The notes under the pieces were generated by a model. It had not been told where the DNA came from, did no database searches, and was given only the letters and a program-made list of their open reading frames with translations. This document shows, piece by piece, positions 7,944 through 16,203 of a stretch of DNA of 39,213 bases; position 1 is the stretch's first letter, and each line of letters begins with the position of its first letter. The stretch comes from Actinotignum timonense. GTDB lineage: Bacteria; Actinomycetota; Actinomycetes; Actinomycetales; Actinomycetaceae. The stretch is from positions 2,155,094 through 2,194,306 of the forward strand of contig NZ_LT706966.1 of the NCBI RefSeq assembly GCF_900155575.1, read 5' to 3'. The position numbers were made by a program, and so were the translations under genes.

Positions 7944-8632
7944 ACGACGGCGCACAAGTAGATGGCGGTGCTGCCCCCGCCACCAACTCGCACGTGGGCA
8001 ACGGTGCGGCTACGGGGCACCGCCGCCCCATCCGGGTAGTGATCGCCGATGATCAGCGGATGGTGCGCGAGGCTTTGGCGGCGCTTCTCAACCTGGAAGA
8101 GGATATTGAGATAGTCGCGCAGCTGGAAGATGGCAGCGCCGTCGTTCCCACCGTTGCGGAAACCGGTGCCGATATTGCGCTCCTTGATATTGAAATGCCC
8201 GGCGTGGACGGAATCGCAGCAGCGCAGGCACTGCAGGCGGCGGGGGCCGGCTGCGGCGTCGTTATTGTGACGACCTTCGGGCGTGCCGGGTATTTGCAGC
8301 GCGCCATGGCGGCCGGAGCGCGCGGTTTCGTGGTGAAAGATGCGCCGGCTGAGGAGCTCGCCGCGGCGCTGCGCACCGTTGCCGGCGGCGGCTACGCTAT
8401 CGATCCGCAGTTGGCCGCGCAGGCCTTGCAGATGGGGCCCAATCCGCTCACCGAGCGCGAGGGTGATGTGCTGCGGCTGGCGCTCAGCGGGGCGACCGTG
8501 AAAAGCATGGCCGCGCAGCTGTATCTCTCGCAGGGGACGGTGCGTAATCACCTGTCCGCCGCTATCGGGAAAACGGGGGCGAGCACCCGCACCGAGGCGG
8601 CGCAGCTCGCCCGGGCCCGCGGGTGGATCTAA
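7940..8632 (+). CDS. Response regulator, NarL/LuxR type
   Basis: DNA-binding partner of the kinase encoded upstream. The 230-residue protein opens with about 30 Gly/Ala-rich residues. A receiver domain follows (IRVVIADDQRMVREAL; phosphoacceptor Asp83 in LLDIEMPGVDG; Lys in VVKDAPAEE), then a LuxR-type helix-turn-helix in the last 65 residues (LTEREGDVLRLALSG, then YLSQGTVRNHLSAAIGK). In DesR- and LiaR-like systems such regulators activate the neighbouring transporter, so autoregulation of this operon is likely. The palindrome at 4699-4714 is a candidate site. The ATG overlaps the kinase TGA, so translation is coupled. Confidence 0.92.
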   Translation: MNDGAQVDGGAAPATNSHVGNGAATGHRRPIRVVIADDQRMVREALAALLNLEEDIEIVAQLEDGSAVVPTVAETGADIALLDIEMPGVDGIAAAQALQAAGAGCGVVIVTTFGRAGYLQRAMAAGARGFVVKDAPAEELAAALRTVAGGGYAIDPQLAAQALQMGPNPLTEREGDVLRLALSGATVKSMAAQLYLSQGTVRNHLSAAIGKTGASTRTEAAQLARARGWI

Positions 8633-8638
8633 ACGTGC

Positions 8639-8750
8639 ACCCGCGGGCGCATGGCGCACCGGTGCAGAGCTAACCGTCACACCGGTGCGCAGCTACCAGC
8701 ACACCCGCGGGCGGAACTACGGCAGCTGAGCCGAGGAGCAAGCTCGGCGG
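8639..8750. repeat. Repeat-rich gap between convergent genes
   Basis: This gap holds direct repeats: CACCCGCGGGCG occurs at about 8639 and again at about 8702, and CACCGGTGCAGAGCTA/CACCGGTGCGCAGCTA recur 23 bases apart. GCCGAG..CTCGGC near 8730-8748 can form a small hairpin. It may act as a two-way terminator for the response-regulator gene and the DsbA-like gene. Confidence 0.4.
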
Positions 8751-9347
8751 CTAGCTAAAAATTGGCCCCGTGGTACGCGAGCGCTTGAGCTCGAAGAAAC
8801 CGGGGGTGCGAGCCAGGGCGAGGCAGCCATCCCAGAGGGCGAGGGCGGCTTCACCGTGCGGGGCCGGGGAGATGACGGGGCCGAAGAAGGCTGCGCCGTC
8901 GAAAGAAATAATGGGCACGCCGACTTCGTCGCCGACGAGCGCCAGCCCGGATGCGACGCTGTCACGCAGGGCGGCGTCGTAATGGGCGGCGTCGTTCAAA
9001 TATTCGCTACCTTCGCCGAGAGCCGCGAGCACTTCGGCAAGAATCTCGCGCCCCACGGGGCGCCGGTCTTCGTGAATAGCCTGGCCCAACGCGGTGTAGA
9101 ACTCGCCGAGCTTCTCGTTACCTTCCAGCTGGGCGATTTTCATGGCGACGAGCGCCGTTTCGCGCCCCTCCTCCACGTGGGCGCGGTACTCCTGCGAAAT
9201 ATCTTTGCCCTCATTGAGGATCGCGAGGGAGAAAGGCCGCCACGTGACGGCGAAATCACGGGCGGTGGCCACCTCGGTGACCCAGCGGGAGGTAATCCAC
9301 GTCCACGGACATGTTGCATCAAACCAAAATTCAACCTGAGTGCTCAT
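8751..9347 (-). CDS. DsbA/FrnE-fold protein, mycothiol-dependent nitroreductase (Rv2466c) type
   Basis: Thioredoxin-fold protein of 198 residues with the helical insertion of the DsbA superfamily. The N-terminal FWFDATCPWTWITSRWV closely resembles the Rv2466c family, cytoplasmic reductases that use mycothiol. The active site here is CPWT, so the second cysteine of a CPWC motif is absent and only a monothiol mechanism is possible. The conserved late motif EVGVPIISFDGAAFFGPV supplies the cis-Pro loop. I start at ATG 9347 because family similarity begins there; the open frame up to 9473 is GC-rich and unlike the family. It is divergent from pepN. Role in oxidative or nitro-compound stress is inferred from the family. 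Confidence 0.8.
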   Translation of the reverse strand: MSTQVEFWFDATCPWTWITSRWVTEVATARDFAVTWRPFSLAILNEGKDISQEYRAHVEEGRETALVAMKIAQLEGNEKLGEFYTALGQAIHEDRRPVGREILAEVLAALGEGSEYLNDAAHYDAALRDSVASGLALVGDEVGVPIISFDGAAFFGPVISPAPHGEAALALWDGCLALARTPGFFELKRSRTTGPIFS

Positions 9348-9536
9348 GGTTCTATCCAAGCGTGAAAACGGGCGCCGTGGGCCGCCTCGCGCCATGAGCG
9401 AAACTGGAACGGGGCGCAAACGGTGCGGCAACGGCGCGCGAACGGTGCGGCTGAAAGCGGGCGTTGCGGGCAAGGGCGCGCCAGAACCGGTAGGATTTCA
9501 CGTAAATTGTGCTGAAAGCCAAGGAAAGGAAGCTTG

Positions 9537-12089
9537 ATGGCCGGGACTAATCTCACCCGCGCAGAAGCTGCGGAACGCGCGCAGATCGTAGCGACGCAGA
9601 ATTACCGCATTGAACTTGATCTGACCACCGGGGAGGAAACTTTCGCGGCGGTTACCGAAATTGATTTTGAGGCCACGCCGGGTGCCGATACGTTCCTCGA
9701 CCTCATCGCGAAGTCGGTGGAGCGCGTGGTGCTTAACGGCGCGGAGCTCGACCCGGCCAGCTACCAGGATTCGCGCCTGCCGCTGCCCAACCTCGCGGCG
9801 CAGAACACGGTGCGGGTGGAATCCACCCAGTACTACTCGCGCACTGGCGAGGGCCTGCACCGCTACGTGGATCCGGCCGACGGCGAGGTCTACCTCTACT
9901 CCCAGTTTGAGGTGGCGGACGCGCGGCGGGTCTTCGCGAATTTTGAGCAGCCTGACCTCAAGGCGAATTTCACCTTTACGGTGACCGCGCCGGAGAACTG
10001 GAAGGTGTTTTCCGTGTCCCCCACCCCGGAGCCGGTGGCCTTGGGCGAAGGCAAGGCGCGCTGGGATTTCACGCCCACCGAGCGCCTATCCACCTACCTG
10101 GTGGCGATTGTGGCCGGCCCCTACGAGGGTGTGGAAGGCGAACCCTTCCATTCCATCGACGGGCGCGATATTCCGCTGGGCGTATACGCGCGTAAGTCGC
10201 TGGCTCCCTACCTGGATGCCGATGAGATTTTCACCATCACCCGCCAGGGCTTCGAGTATTACGAAGCCAATTACGGGCATCCCTACCCGTTCCGCAAGTA
10301 CGACCAGGTGTTCTGCCCGGAATACAATGCCGGCGCCATGGAGCACCCGGGCCTGGTGACCATTGTGGAAACCTATGTATTCCGCACCAAGCCCACCGGC
10401 GCGATTATCGACCGGCGCACCATCACCATCCTGCACGAACAGGCCCATATGTGGTTCGGTGACCTGGTCACCATGAAGTGGTGGGATGACCTGTGGCTCA
10501 ACGAATCCTTCGCGGAGTTCATGAGCCACCTGGCCGCCGCCAATAACACTCGCTGGAAGGATGCCTGGACCACCTTCCTCGCCTCGGAGAAGACCTGGGC
10601 GATCCAGCAGGATCAGCTTCCCTCTACCCACCCGATTGCCGCGGATATTCGCGACCTGGAAGATGTGCTCGTCAATTTTGACGGCATCACCTACGGCAAG
10701 GGCGCTTCGGTGCTCAAGCAGCTGGTGGCGTACGTGGGGCAGGAACAATTCCTGGCCGGGGTGCGGGCCTATATTGCCAAGCACAAGTGGGGCAATGCCA
10801 CACTCACCGATTTGCTCACCGAGCTGGAAGCTTCCTCCGGGCGTGACCTCAAGGAATGGACCCGGGTATGGCTGGAGGAATCCGGCGTCAATACCCTGCG
10901 GCCCGAAGTGGAGGCCAGCGGCGGGGTTATCGACCGGCTCACCGTGGTCCAGAGCAACGACGCGAACTCTTCGCTGCGCCCGCACCGTATCCGCATTGCC
11001 GGCTACGACCTGGACGGGGACGGGCTGCGCTGCGTGAAATCCGAGTGGGTGGATATTGCCGGTGAGCGCACCGAGATCGCCTCCTTCCAAGGTGCTGAGC
11101 GCCCCGATCTTATTCTCCTCAACAGCCAGGATTGGGGCTACGCCAAGATCCGCTTCGATGCTGATTCCTTCCGGGTGGCGCTGGAGAATCTCGAGAAATT
11201 CGATAACCACCTGGATCGCTCCGTGGTGGTCTTCGCGGCGATGGATATGATGCGCGACGGCGAACTCGACGCCCACACCTACGCCGATATTGCGCTGGCG
11301 GTGCTGGCGGATGAAACCGATGGCACCGTGCTGCGCGTGGTGCTCGGCTCCCTGCATTCCGCGGTGGAGCTCTACTCCAACCCGGCCACCCGCACCGAGT
11401 TCGCGGCCGCCGTTTCCGAGCGCATTTTCGAACTGGCGCTCACCGCGGCACCGGGTTCGGATCGCCAGCTCCAGCTCATGGGTGCGGCGATGCGCCGGGC
11501 CGTGAGCGAGGAGCAGCTCGGCCTTATTGCCGGGTGGCGCGACGGCGTGGCCGTTCCGGAAGGGTACGACGTCGATCAGGAAGTCCGCTGGAATATCCTC
11601 ATCGCCTTGGCGGCTAACGGGCGGGCCGATCAGGCCGATATTGACGCTGAGTTCGCCCGCGATTCTTCCTCCTTCGGGCAGATTTTCGCGGCCCAGGCCG
11701 AAGGAGCGTTGCCCGACAGCGCGGCCAAGGAAAAGGTCTGGGAAGAAATCGTGCATCCGGAAACCAATACCCGCCAGCGCAATCTCGCCCTGGGCACCGG
11801 GCGTTCCTCCGCCGAAAGCGTGCGTGCCTACGCAGAGAAGTACTTCGCGGTGGCCAAGGACATGTGGGATAACAATTCGGTGGAAATCGCCTCGAATATG
11901 CTCGAGTACGCCTACCCGGCTCAGCTGGCTGGCCGTACCGACCTCGGGGTGGATCTGCTGGCCCTCGGCCAGGAATGGCTGGCCACCACGGATGCGGCGC
12001 CGGCCTGCCGGCGTATCGTCTCCGAAGTGGTGGACGGCACCGCCCGCGCGGTGCGCAACCAGGAAGCCGACCGGAAGGCTGGGAACTAA
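9537..12089 (+). CDS. pepN: Membrane alanyl aminopeptidase N (M1 family)
   Basis: Zinc aminopeptidase removing N-terminal residues from peptides in the cytoplasm. The 850 residues comprise an N-terminal beta domain, the catalytic thermolysin-like domain and a C-terminal ERAP1-like helical domain, the usual actinobacterial PepN length. The zinc site is HEQAH (His300, Glu301, His304) with NESFAE giving Glu323. The exopeptidase motif is AGAMEHPG (266-270) where the family normally has GAMEN, so the Asn is replaced by His. ATG 9537 follows AAGGAAAGGA with a six-base spacer; the TTG just before it is a less likely start. A strong hairpin follows at 12133-12165. Confidence 0.95.
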   Translation: MAGTNLTRAEAAERAQIVATQNYRIELDLTTGEETFAAVTEIDFEATPGADTFLDLIAKSVERVVLNGAELDPASYQDSRLPLPNLAAQNTVRVESTQYYSRTGEGLHRYVDPADGEVYLYSQFEVADARRVFANFEQPDLKANFTFTVTAPENWKVFSVSPTPEPVALGEGKARWDFTPTERLSTYLVAIVAGPYEGVEGEPFHSIDGRDIPLGVYARKSLAPYLDADEIFTITRQGFEYYEANYGHPYPFRKYDQVFCPEYNAGAMEHPGLVTIVETYVFRTKPTGAIIDRRTITILHEQAHMWFGDLVTMKWWDDLWLNESFAEFMSHLAAANNTRWKDAWTTFLASEKTWAIQQDQLPSTHPIAADIRDLEDVLVNFDGITYGKGASVLKQLVAYVGQEQFLAGVRAYIAKHKWGNATLTDLLTELEASSGRDLKEWTRVWLEESGVNTLRPEVEASGGVIDRLTVVQSNDANSSLRPHRIRIAGYDLDGDGLRCVKSEWVDIAGERTEIASFQGAERPDLILLNSQDWGYAKIRFDADSFRVALENLEKFDNHLDRSVVVFAAMDMMRDGELDAHTYADIALAVLADETDGTVLRVVLGSLHSAVELYSNPATRTEFAAAVSERIFELALTAAPGSDRQLQLMGAAMRRAVSEEQLGLIAGWRDGVAVPEGYDVDQEVRWNILIALAANGRADQADIDAEFARDSSSFGQIFAAQAEGALPDSAAKEKVWEEIVHPETNTRQRNLALGTGRSSAESVRAYAEKYFAVAKDMWDNNSVEIASNMLEYAYPAQLAGRTDLGVDLLALGQEWLATTDAAPACRRIVSEVVDGTARAVRNQEADRKAGN

Positions 12090-12110
12090 AAGTTACGCGC
12101 TAGCCACGTA

Positions 12111-12180
12111 GCTGATTATTCCGATACACAAGCGGTGCGGGAACTCGCCATGGGTTCCCGCACCGTGGCATTTAATCAGC
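12111..12180 (+). terminator. Hairpin terminator after pepN
   Basis: A perfect 12-bp stem (12133-12144 with 12154-12165, nine-base loop) is nested inside a second inverted repeat, GCTGATTA (12111-12118) with TAATCAGC (12173-12180). It begins about 20 bases after the pepN stop. No long T-run follows directly, so it may be an actinobacterial-type terminator without a U-tract. The rest of the gap to 12310 is AT-rich and probably carries the promoter of the next gene (TATAAA at 12260-12265). Confidence 0.6.
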
Positions 12181-12310
12181 CCGCTCCGGCTACCCCAAAA
12201 CTGAAACTATCCTGGATATTTTTATCATCACATTTCCTAATATCCTTTTATTACTTCGCTATAAACTTGTGGTGCAAACCGTCATATTCAAAGAAGAGGA
12301 AGACACCCCG

Positions 12311-13429
12311 ATGAAGCACCCGAGTTACCTGGCCGTTGCCGCCGCCGCAGCCACCGCCATGTTCATTCCAGCCGCGGCGCTCGGTGCCCCGGCCACATCC
12401 ACCAGCCTGACGAGTAATCTTTCCCGCGCCGGTGCGGATACGAACAGGGATAAGGCCGCTGAGGAGAAGGCCACCGCGGAAGCGGAACTGGCTCGGGTCA
12501 CCGCTGATCTGGCCGCTGAAAAGGCGAAGGTTCCGAGCCTTGAAGAAGACCTTGCCGCCGCGCGCCAGCGCCTCGCGTATCAGGAAGCTCCCCTCGCTCC
12601 GCTGCGTGCGCAGCAGCAGGAATTGAGCACCGAGTGCGGCAAGATCGGCCCCGCCATTGCTAGCCAAGAGAAGAAACTGGCGCAGCTCCAGGCCACGCTC
12701 AAGGAAGTTCAGGAAACTGAATACGCCACGATTGATGAGAAAAATGCGCTGGTGGTCAAGCGCACGCAGATGCAGCAGGCCGGCGCGGATGTGACGGAAA
12801 TCAGCGCGCAGATTGACGCGCTGGAGAAGAAGCTCGAGCAGCTGCGCACCCAACAGCAGCAGCTCAATACCCAGATTTATACGCTCAAGCCGCTGATCGA
12901 AGAGCTGCGCGGGGCGCAGGCGCAGTGCCCGGCTATGGAGGCCGAGCTCGCCCAGCAGATCAAGGATGCGGAGGCCGCGGCCGCACCGGCGCGCGCCGAG
13001 GTCGCCGAGAAGGCGAAGTCGCTCGAGGCGGCGCAGGCCCGCGTGGCTACGCTCACCGAGCGCGTCGCGGCGCTCGAGAAGAAGATCGCAGAGTTGAATG
13101 AGGTTCTTGCCCGCCCGCTTCCCGCGCAGCCGGCGCAGCCTTCCACGCCAGGTGTTACGACGACGCCGCCAGCCGGCCCCGTGGCAACTCCGGCTATCAC
13201 CGGTGCTCCGGCTGCGCCCTCTGCTCCTGCCGCCCCGGCAACCGCCGCCCCCGCGGCAACAAATACGCCCGCCGTAGCCACGGCTCCCACCGCAACAGCA
13301 ACACCCAAGGCCAACGCAGCCAAGCCGCAACTGGCCCACTCGGGTGCGGAGCTGGGCAGTGCCATTGGCGCGGCAACGGTGCTCCTCGGAGCGGGCGGGG
13401 CGCTGGCAATCCGGCGGGCGCGCAACTAG
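12311..13429 (+). CDS. Secreted coiled-coil surface protein with LAHSG-type sorting signal
   Basis: Not a family I can name. The 372-residue protein has a signal peptide (hydrophobic stretch ending AAALGAPA, about residues 1-25). A long heptad-rich coiled coil covers about residues 35-265, rich in Ala, Glu, Lys and Gln. Two cysteines in it (ECGK, QCPA) could pair. An Ala/Pro/Thr-rich wall-spanning segment follows (about 270-335). The C-terminus has LAHSG, a hydrophobic helix and the charged tail RRARN, the layout of a sortase substrate; LAxTG-like motifs fit class E sortases, here with Ser instead of Thr. The start at 12311 follows AGAGGAAG. Likely role: a rod-like surface protein, perhaps adhesive. 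No sortase gene is in the window. Confidence 0.7.
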   Translation: MKHPSYLAVAAAAATAMFIPAAALGAPATSTSLTSNLSRAGADTNRDKAAEEKATAEAELARVTADLAAEKAKVPSLEEDLAAARQRLAYQEAPLAPLRAQQQELSTECGKIGPAIASQEKKLAQLQATLKEVQETEYATIDEKNALVVKRTQMQQAGADVTEISAQIDALEKKLEQLRTQQQQLNTQIYTLKPLIEELRGAQAQCPAMEAELAQQIKDAEAAAAPARAEVAEKAKSLEAAQARVATLTERVAALEKKIAELNEVLARPLPAQPAQPSTPGVTTTPPAGPVATPAITGAPAAPSAPAAPATAAPAATNTPAVATAPTATATPKANAAKPQLAHSGAELGSAIGAATVLLGAGGALAIRRARN

Positions 13430-13479
13430 GCACCAGTCCCAACGTCTAGCAGGAAAGCTACATTCCTCGCATACAGGCC

Positions 13480-13513
13480 GAAGCGGCGGATACCCACCGG
13501 TATCCGCCGCTTC
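13480..13513. terminator. Strong hairpin between convergent genes
   Basis: A perfect 15-bp stem (13480-13494 with 13499-13513) and a four-base loop lie 50 bases after the coiled-coil gene and 46 bases after the GH32 stop on the other strand. The position between two convergent genes suggests a bidirectional terminator. It lacks a clear T-run on either strand. Confidence 0.7.
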
Positions 13514-13559
13514 ACTTAGTGCGCGCTACTACTTTTATGACACGGTGCCGCGCCGCCCC

Positions 13560-16049
13560 TTAACGCAAGGCACGCGGGAGCCGGGCGCCGTCGTCGTTAA
13601 AAGCGGAGAGGCGATAGCAGGTGACGGTGAGCTCCCCGCTCACCTCCATCCGCACCTGCCCGCGCGGGTAAATGCGCTGGGTGAAGGAGGTGGTGCCTTC
13701 CTGGAAGAGTTCCACCAGGGAGCCGTCCATCCACAGGGAGGCCGGCGCGTTCACGGCGGCGGTGAAGAGCACCTCGTTCGTTTCCGAATCGCGCAGGGAG
13801 ATGGTGCCGCTGCCCGCCAGGTCCAGGGAGAAGGAGTGCAGCTCGGGCAGTTCGGTGACCACGGTGCCCTCGCCTTCGCGCAGCGCGAAGATTTCGGGAG
13901 CCGGCTCGGTCCACACGCGCCCGTCGGAAATACGCACCTGGCGCGGGTAGGTCAGCGCACCGTTGTAGCCCGAGGCGTCGATATCGGCGTCGGTGCGGTC
14001 GGAGCCTTCCCAGGTCCAGCCCCAGGCGAGCACGCGCTCCCCGTCCACCACGCACTGAGGCGCGTAGAAGTCGGGCCCGGCGTCGAATTCACCGCCGGCA
14101 CGGGGCACGAAACGGGGGTACCCGGCGCTCATATCGAGATCGCCCACCAGGTAGGCCACCCCGGTGAGGTGATCCATCAGCGTTTCCGCTTCCACCCACT
14201 GGGAGACGATGAGCACCCACGCCTCCCCCACCTGGATGAGCTGGGGGCATTCCCAGATGGAGGCCGGGGCGTAGATGGAGGCAAGCGGGTCGTCGCCCAC
14301 CAGGAGGGTGTCCAGGTAGCGCCAGTTGCGCCAATCGGAGCACTCGTAAAGGAAGATCACGGGGGTGCCGTCCTCGAAGCCGCCGCCGTGGATGGCATAC
14401 GTGCGGCCCTCCACCTCGAAAATGAAGGGGTCGCGCATGGCGCGCACGTTTTCGATGGGCGGCATGGTGGCGACGACGCCGGTGGGCTCCCAGCCACTCC
14501 TATCGGCGTTTTCCTCCGCCAGGACCGTCACGGAAGGGCCGTCCCCGCGGGTGACGGCGGTGTAGAGCAGCGAGGATACTCCCTCGTGCACGGTGCCCAC
14601 GCCGGACCAGCAGCCGGCCGAATCGGGCTGCCCGGGGCGCGGTTTGAGGGCGATGGGCTGCGCCGTCCAATTGACGAGGTCCGTGGAGGTGGCATGCCCC
14701 CAGTGGATGTGGTCATGCCAGGGCGCCTTGGGGTTGTACTGGTAGAACATGTGCCAGGTATCGCCCACCTTGTGGATGCCATTGGGGTCGTTGACCCACC
14801 CGAAGTTCGGGCGCACGTGCAGGGCGGGGAAGAAACGGTCGGGGAAGTGGTCGAGCTGTGTCATGAGTGCCTCCTTTGTTGAGGGGGTTGGGGGCGGCGT
14901 GGCGGCCAGCGGGGAGCGGCTGTGTCCCTCATCGTTGAGGAGGGCACGGTCGGGTACCCAGCCGGCGTGACGGCGCCCGTGGGCTGCGGCGTAGAGCCGA
15001 TGTTGGTCAGTTCCCGCCGTTGAGCTTTCCTGCGGCGCCGTGGGGCAGCCGCAGCTCGGCCCGGTGATGACGGTGCAGGGCACCAGTCGGGTACGGTGCC
15101 GCTCCGCGGCGGCATCCGGATCACCGAGCAGGCGGGTGATTTCGGTAATGGCGCGCTCGGCAACCGCTTCTACCGGGTCAACGGCGCGCAGGAATGATTG
15201 GGCTTCGGGCAGGTGGGAATCATCGAAAACGGCCAGGCGAATATCACGGCCCGGCACCAGGCCGCGGCGCCGTATCTCCGCCATGGCGGGCACGCACATG
15301 GCCGAGCTGCCCAGCACCAGGGCGTCAATATGGGCGCAGGAGTCAAGCACCTGGGCGATCTGGCGGCGCACCGCCCGCGGGGAGGAATGGGCGCCCACCA
15401 GCTGGTGGCGGGTCACCCGGTGGCCCCGTTCCACCAGGGCTTCCTCGAAGCCGCGCATATGCTGCGAGCCGTTGGCGATGCGCCGGTCCGGGTAGAAGAG
15501 CACCGGGTAGCGCACCCCGTGGTCGAGGAGGTGTGCGGTGATATCGCGGATCCCCTGCTGGTAGTCGGTGCTCACCTGCGGGGCCACCACGGCGGGGTCA
15601 TTCCCGTTGACCACCGCGAAGGGGATGGCGTGGCGGCGCAGCCGCGGCAGCGAGTGCCGGCGCCATCCGGGCACGGGGCTGATGATGACCGCGTCCAGAC
15701 GGTGCGCGATGAGGGCGCTGAGCGCCGCTTCTTCGGTATGCACATTCGCACCGGTATCCAGCAGGAAGGGCACCAGGCCGGCATCGGTAGCCTGGCGGGC
15801 CAGCTCCAGGGCCACCGCCGTGCCCCCGGCGTTGCCGAGCAGGGTTCCCACAATGGCGATTCCGGGTGAAGCCCCGGCACGTAGGGAGCGGACGGTGCGC
15901 GGGCTGGAGTAGCCCAGTTCCGCTGCCGCCTCCAGCACCCGCATCCGGGTGGATTCAGCCACCCGCCGGGTCCCGTTGAGCACGTGGGACACCGTGGTGA
16001 TGGACACCCCGGCGCGGCTCGCCACGTCTTTCATCCCTACGCCCGCCAT
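13560..16049 (-). CDS. LacI-family regulator in one frame with GH32 beta-fructosidase
   Basis: A single 829-codon frame holds two normally separate proteins. Residues 1-340 are a LacI-type repressor: helix-turn-helix MKDVASRAGVSITTVSHVLN, then a periplasmic-binding-like sugar domain. Residues 341-395 are a low-complexity linker unlike either family. From residue 396 there is a complete GH32 hydrolase of sucrose or fructans with WVNDPNG (nucleophile Asp), SGVGT, MRDPF and WECP (acid/base Glu). Met396 (ATG at 14864) has AAAGGAGG five bases upstream, so the enzyme can also be translated alone as 434 residues. No secretion signal is seen, so the substrate is cytoplasmic sucrose or a short fructan. 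The adjacent sugar porter supports uptake and hydrolysis as one system. Confidence 0.85.
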   Translation of the reverse strand: MAGVGMKDVASRAGVSITTVSHVLNGTRRVAESTRMRVLEAAAELGYSSPRTVRSLRAGASPGIAIVGTLLGNAGGTAVALELARQATDAGLVPFLLDTGANVHTEEAALSALIAHRLDAVIISPVPGWRRHSLPRLRRHAIPFAVVNGNDPAVVAPQVSTDYQQGIRDITAHLLDHGVRYPVLFYPDRRIANGSQHMRGFEEALVERGHRVTRHQLVGAHSSPRAVRRQIAQVLDSCAHIDALVLGSSAMCVPAMAEIRRRGLVPGRDIRLAVFDDSHLPEAQSFLRAVDPVEAVAERAITEITRLLGDPDAAAERHRTRLVPCTVITGPSCGCPTAPQESSTAGTDQHRLYAAAHGRRHAGWVPDRALLNDEGHSRSPLAATPPPTPSTKEALMTQLDHFPDRFFPALHVRPNFGWVNDPNGIHKVGDTWHMFYQYNPKAPWHDHIHWGHATSTDLVNWTAQPIALKPRPGQPDSAGCWSGVGTVHEGVSSLLYTAVTRGDGPSVTVLAEENADRSGWEPTGVVATMPPIENVRAMRDPFIFEVEGRTYAIHGGGFEDGTPVIFLYECSDWRNWRYLDTLLVGDDPLASIYAPASIWECPQLIQVGEAWVLIVSQWVEAETLMDHLTGVAYLVGDLDMSAGYPRFVPRAGGEFDAGPDFYAPQCVVDGERVLAWGWTWEGSDRTDADIDASGYNGALTYPRQVRISDGRVWTEPAPEIFALREGEGTVVTELPELHSFSLDLAGSGTISLRDSETNEVLFTAAVNAPASLWMDGSLVELFQEGTTSFTQRIYPRGQVRMEVSGELTVTCYRLSAFNDDGARLPRALR
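14870..14877 (-). promoter_or_regulatory. Internal ribosome-binding site for the GH32 part
   Basis: AAAGGAGG on the minus strand, five bases before the ATG at 14864, is among the strongest Shine-Dalgarno sequences in the window although it lies inside an open frame. It indicates that the GH32 enzyme is, or was, a separately translated gene downstream of the LacI gene. Confidence 0.75.
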
Positions 16050-16082
16050 TGTTCCTCCTTCTTTCTTTTACGACGACGCCGG

Positions 16083-16103
16083 CGGCCCGCTACGCGGGCC
16101 GCG
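16083..16103. terminator. GC hairpin between porter and lacI-GH32
   Basis: A perfect 9-bp stem (16083-16091 with 16095-16103) with loop TAC. A second dyad, CACGGTGCG at 16161-16169 with CGCACCGTG at 16171-16179, lies between it and the porter stop at 16204. Together they probably end or attenuate the porter transcript before the regulator/enzyme frame on the minus strand. Confidence 0.5.
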
Positions 16104-16203
16104 CCCGCCGGTCGGTGCGCCACCTTGACGGTGCGTGGGCACCGTACCAGGCGCGGGGCGCACGGTGCGCCGCACCGTGGGCGCGCCATGGGCGCCGCCC
16201 GGG

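Noticed and set aside
10086-11756. A 556-codon open frame antisense to pepN
   Set aside because: Same reason: pepN has intact catalytic motifs across this stretch, and the antisense product resembles nothing.
13344-14882. A 512-codon plus-strand frame over the GH32 gene
   Set aside because: It is antisense to conserved GH32 motifs and has no domain signal.
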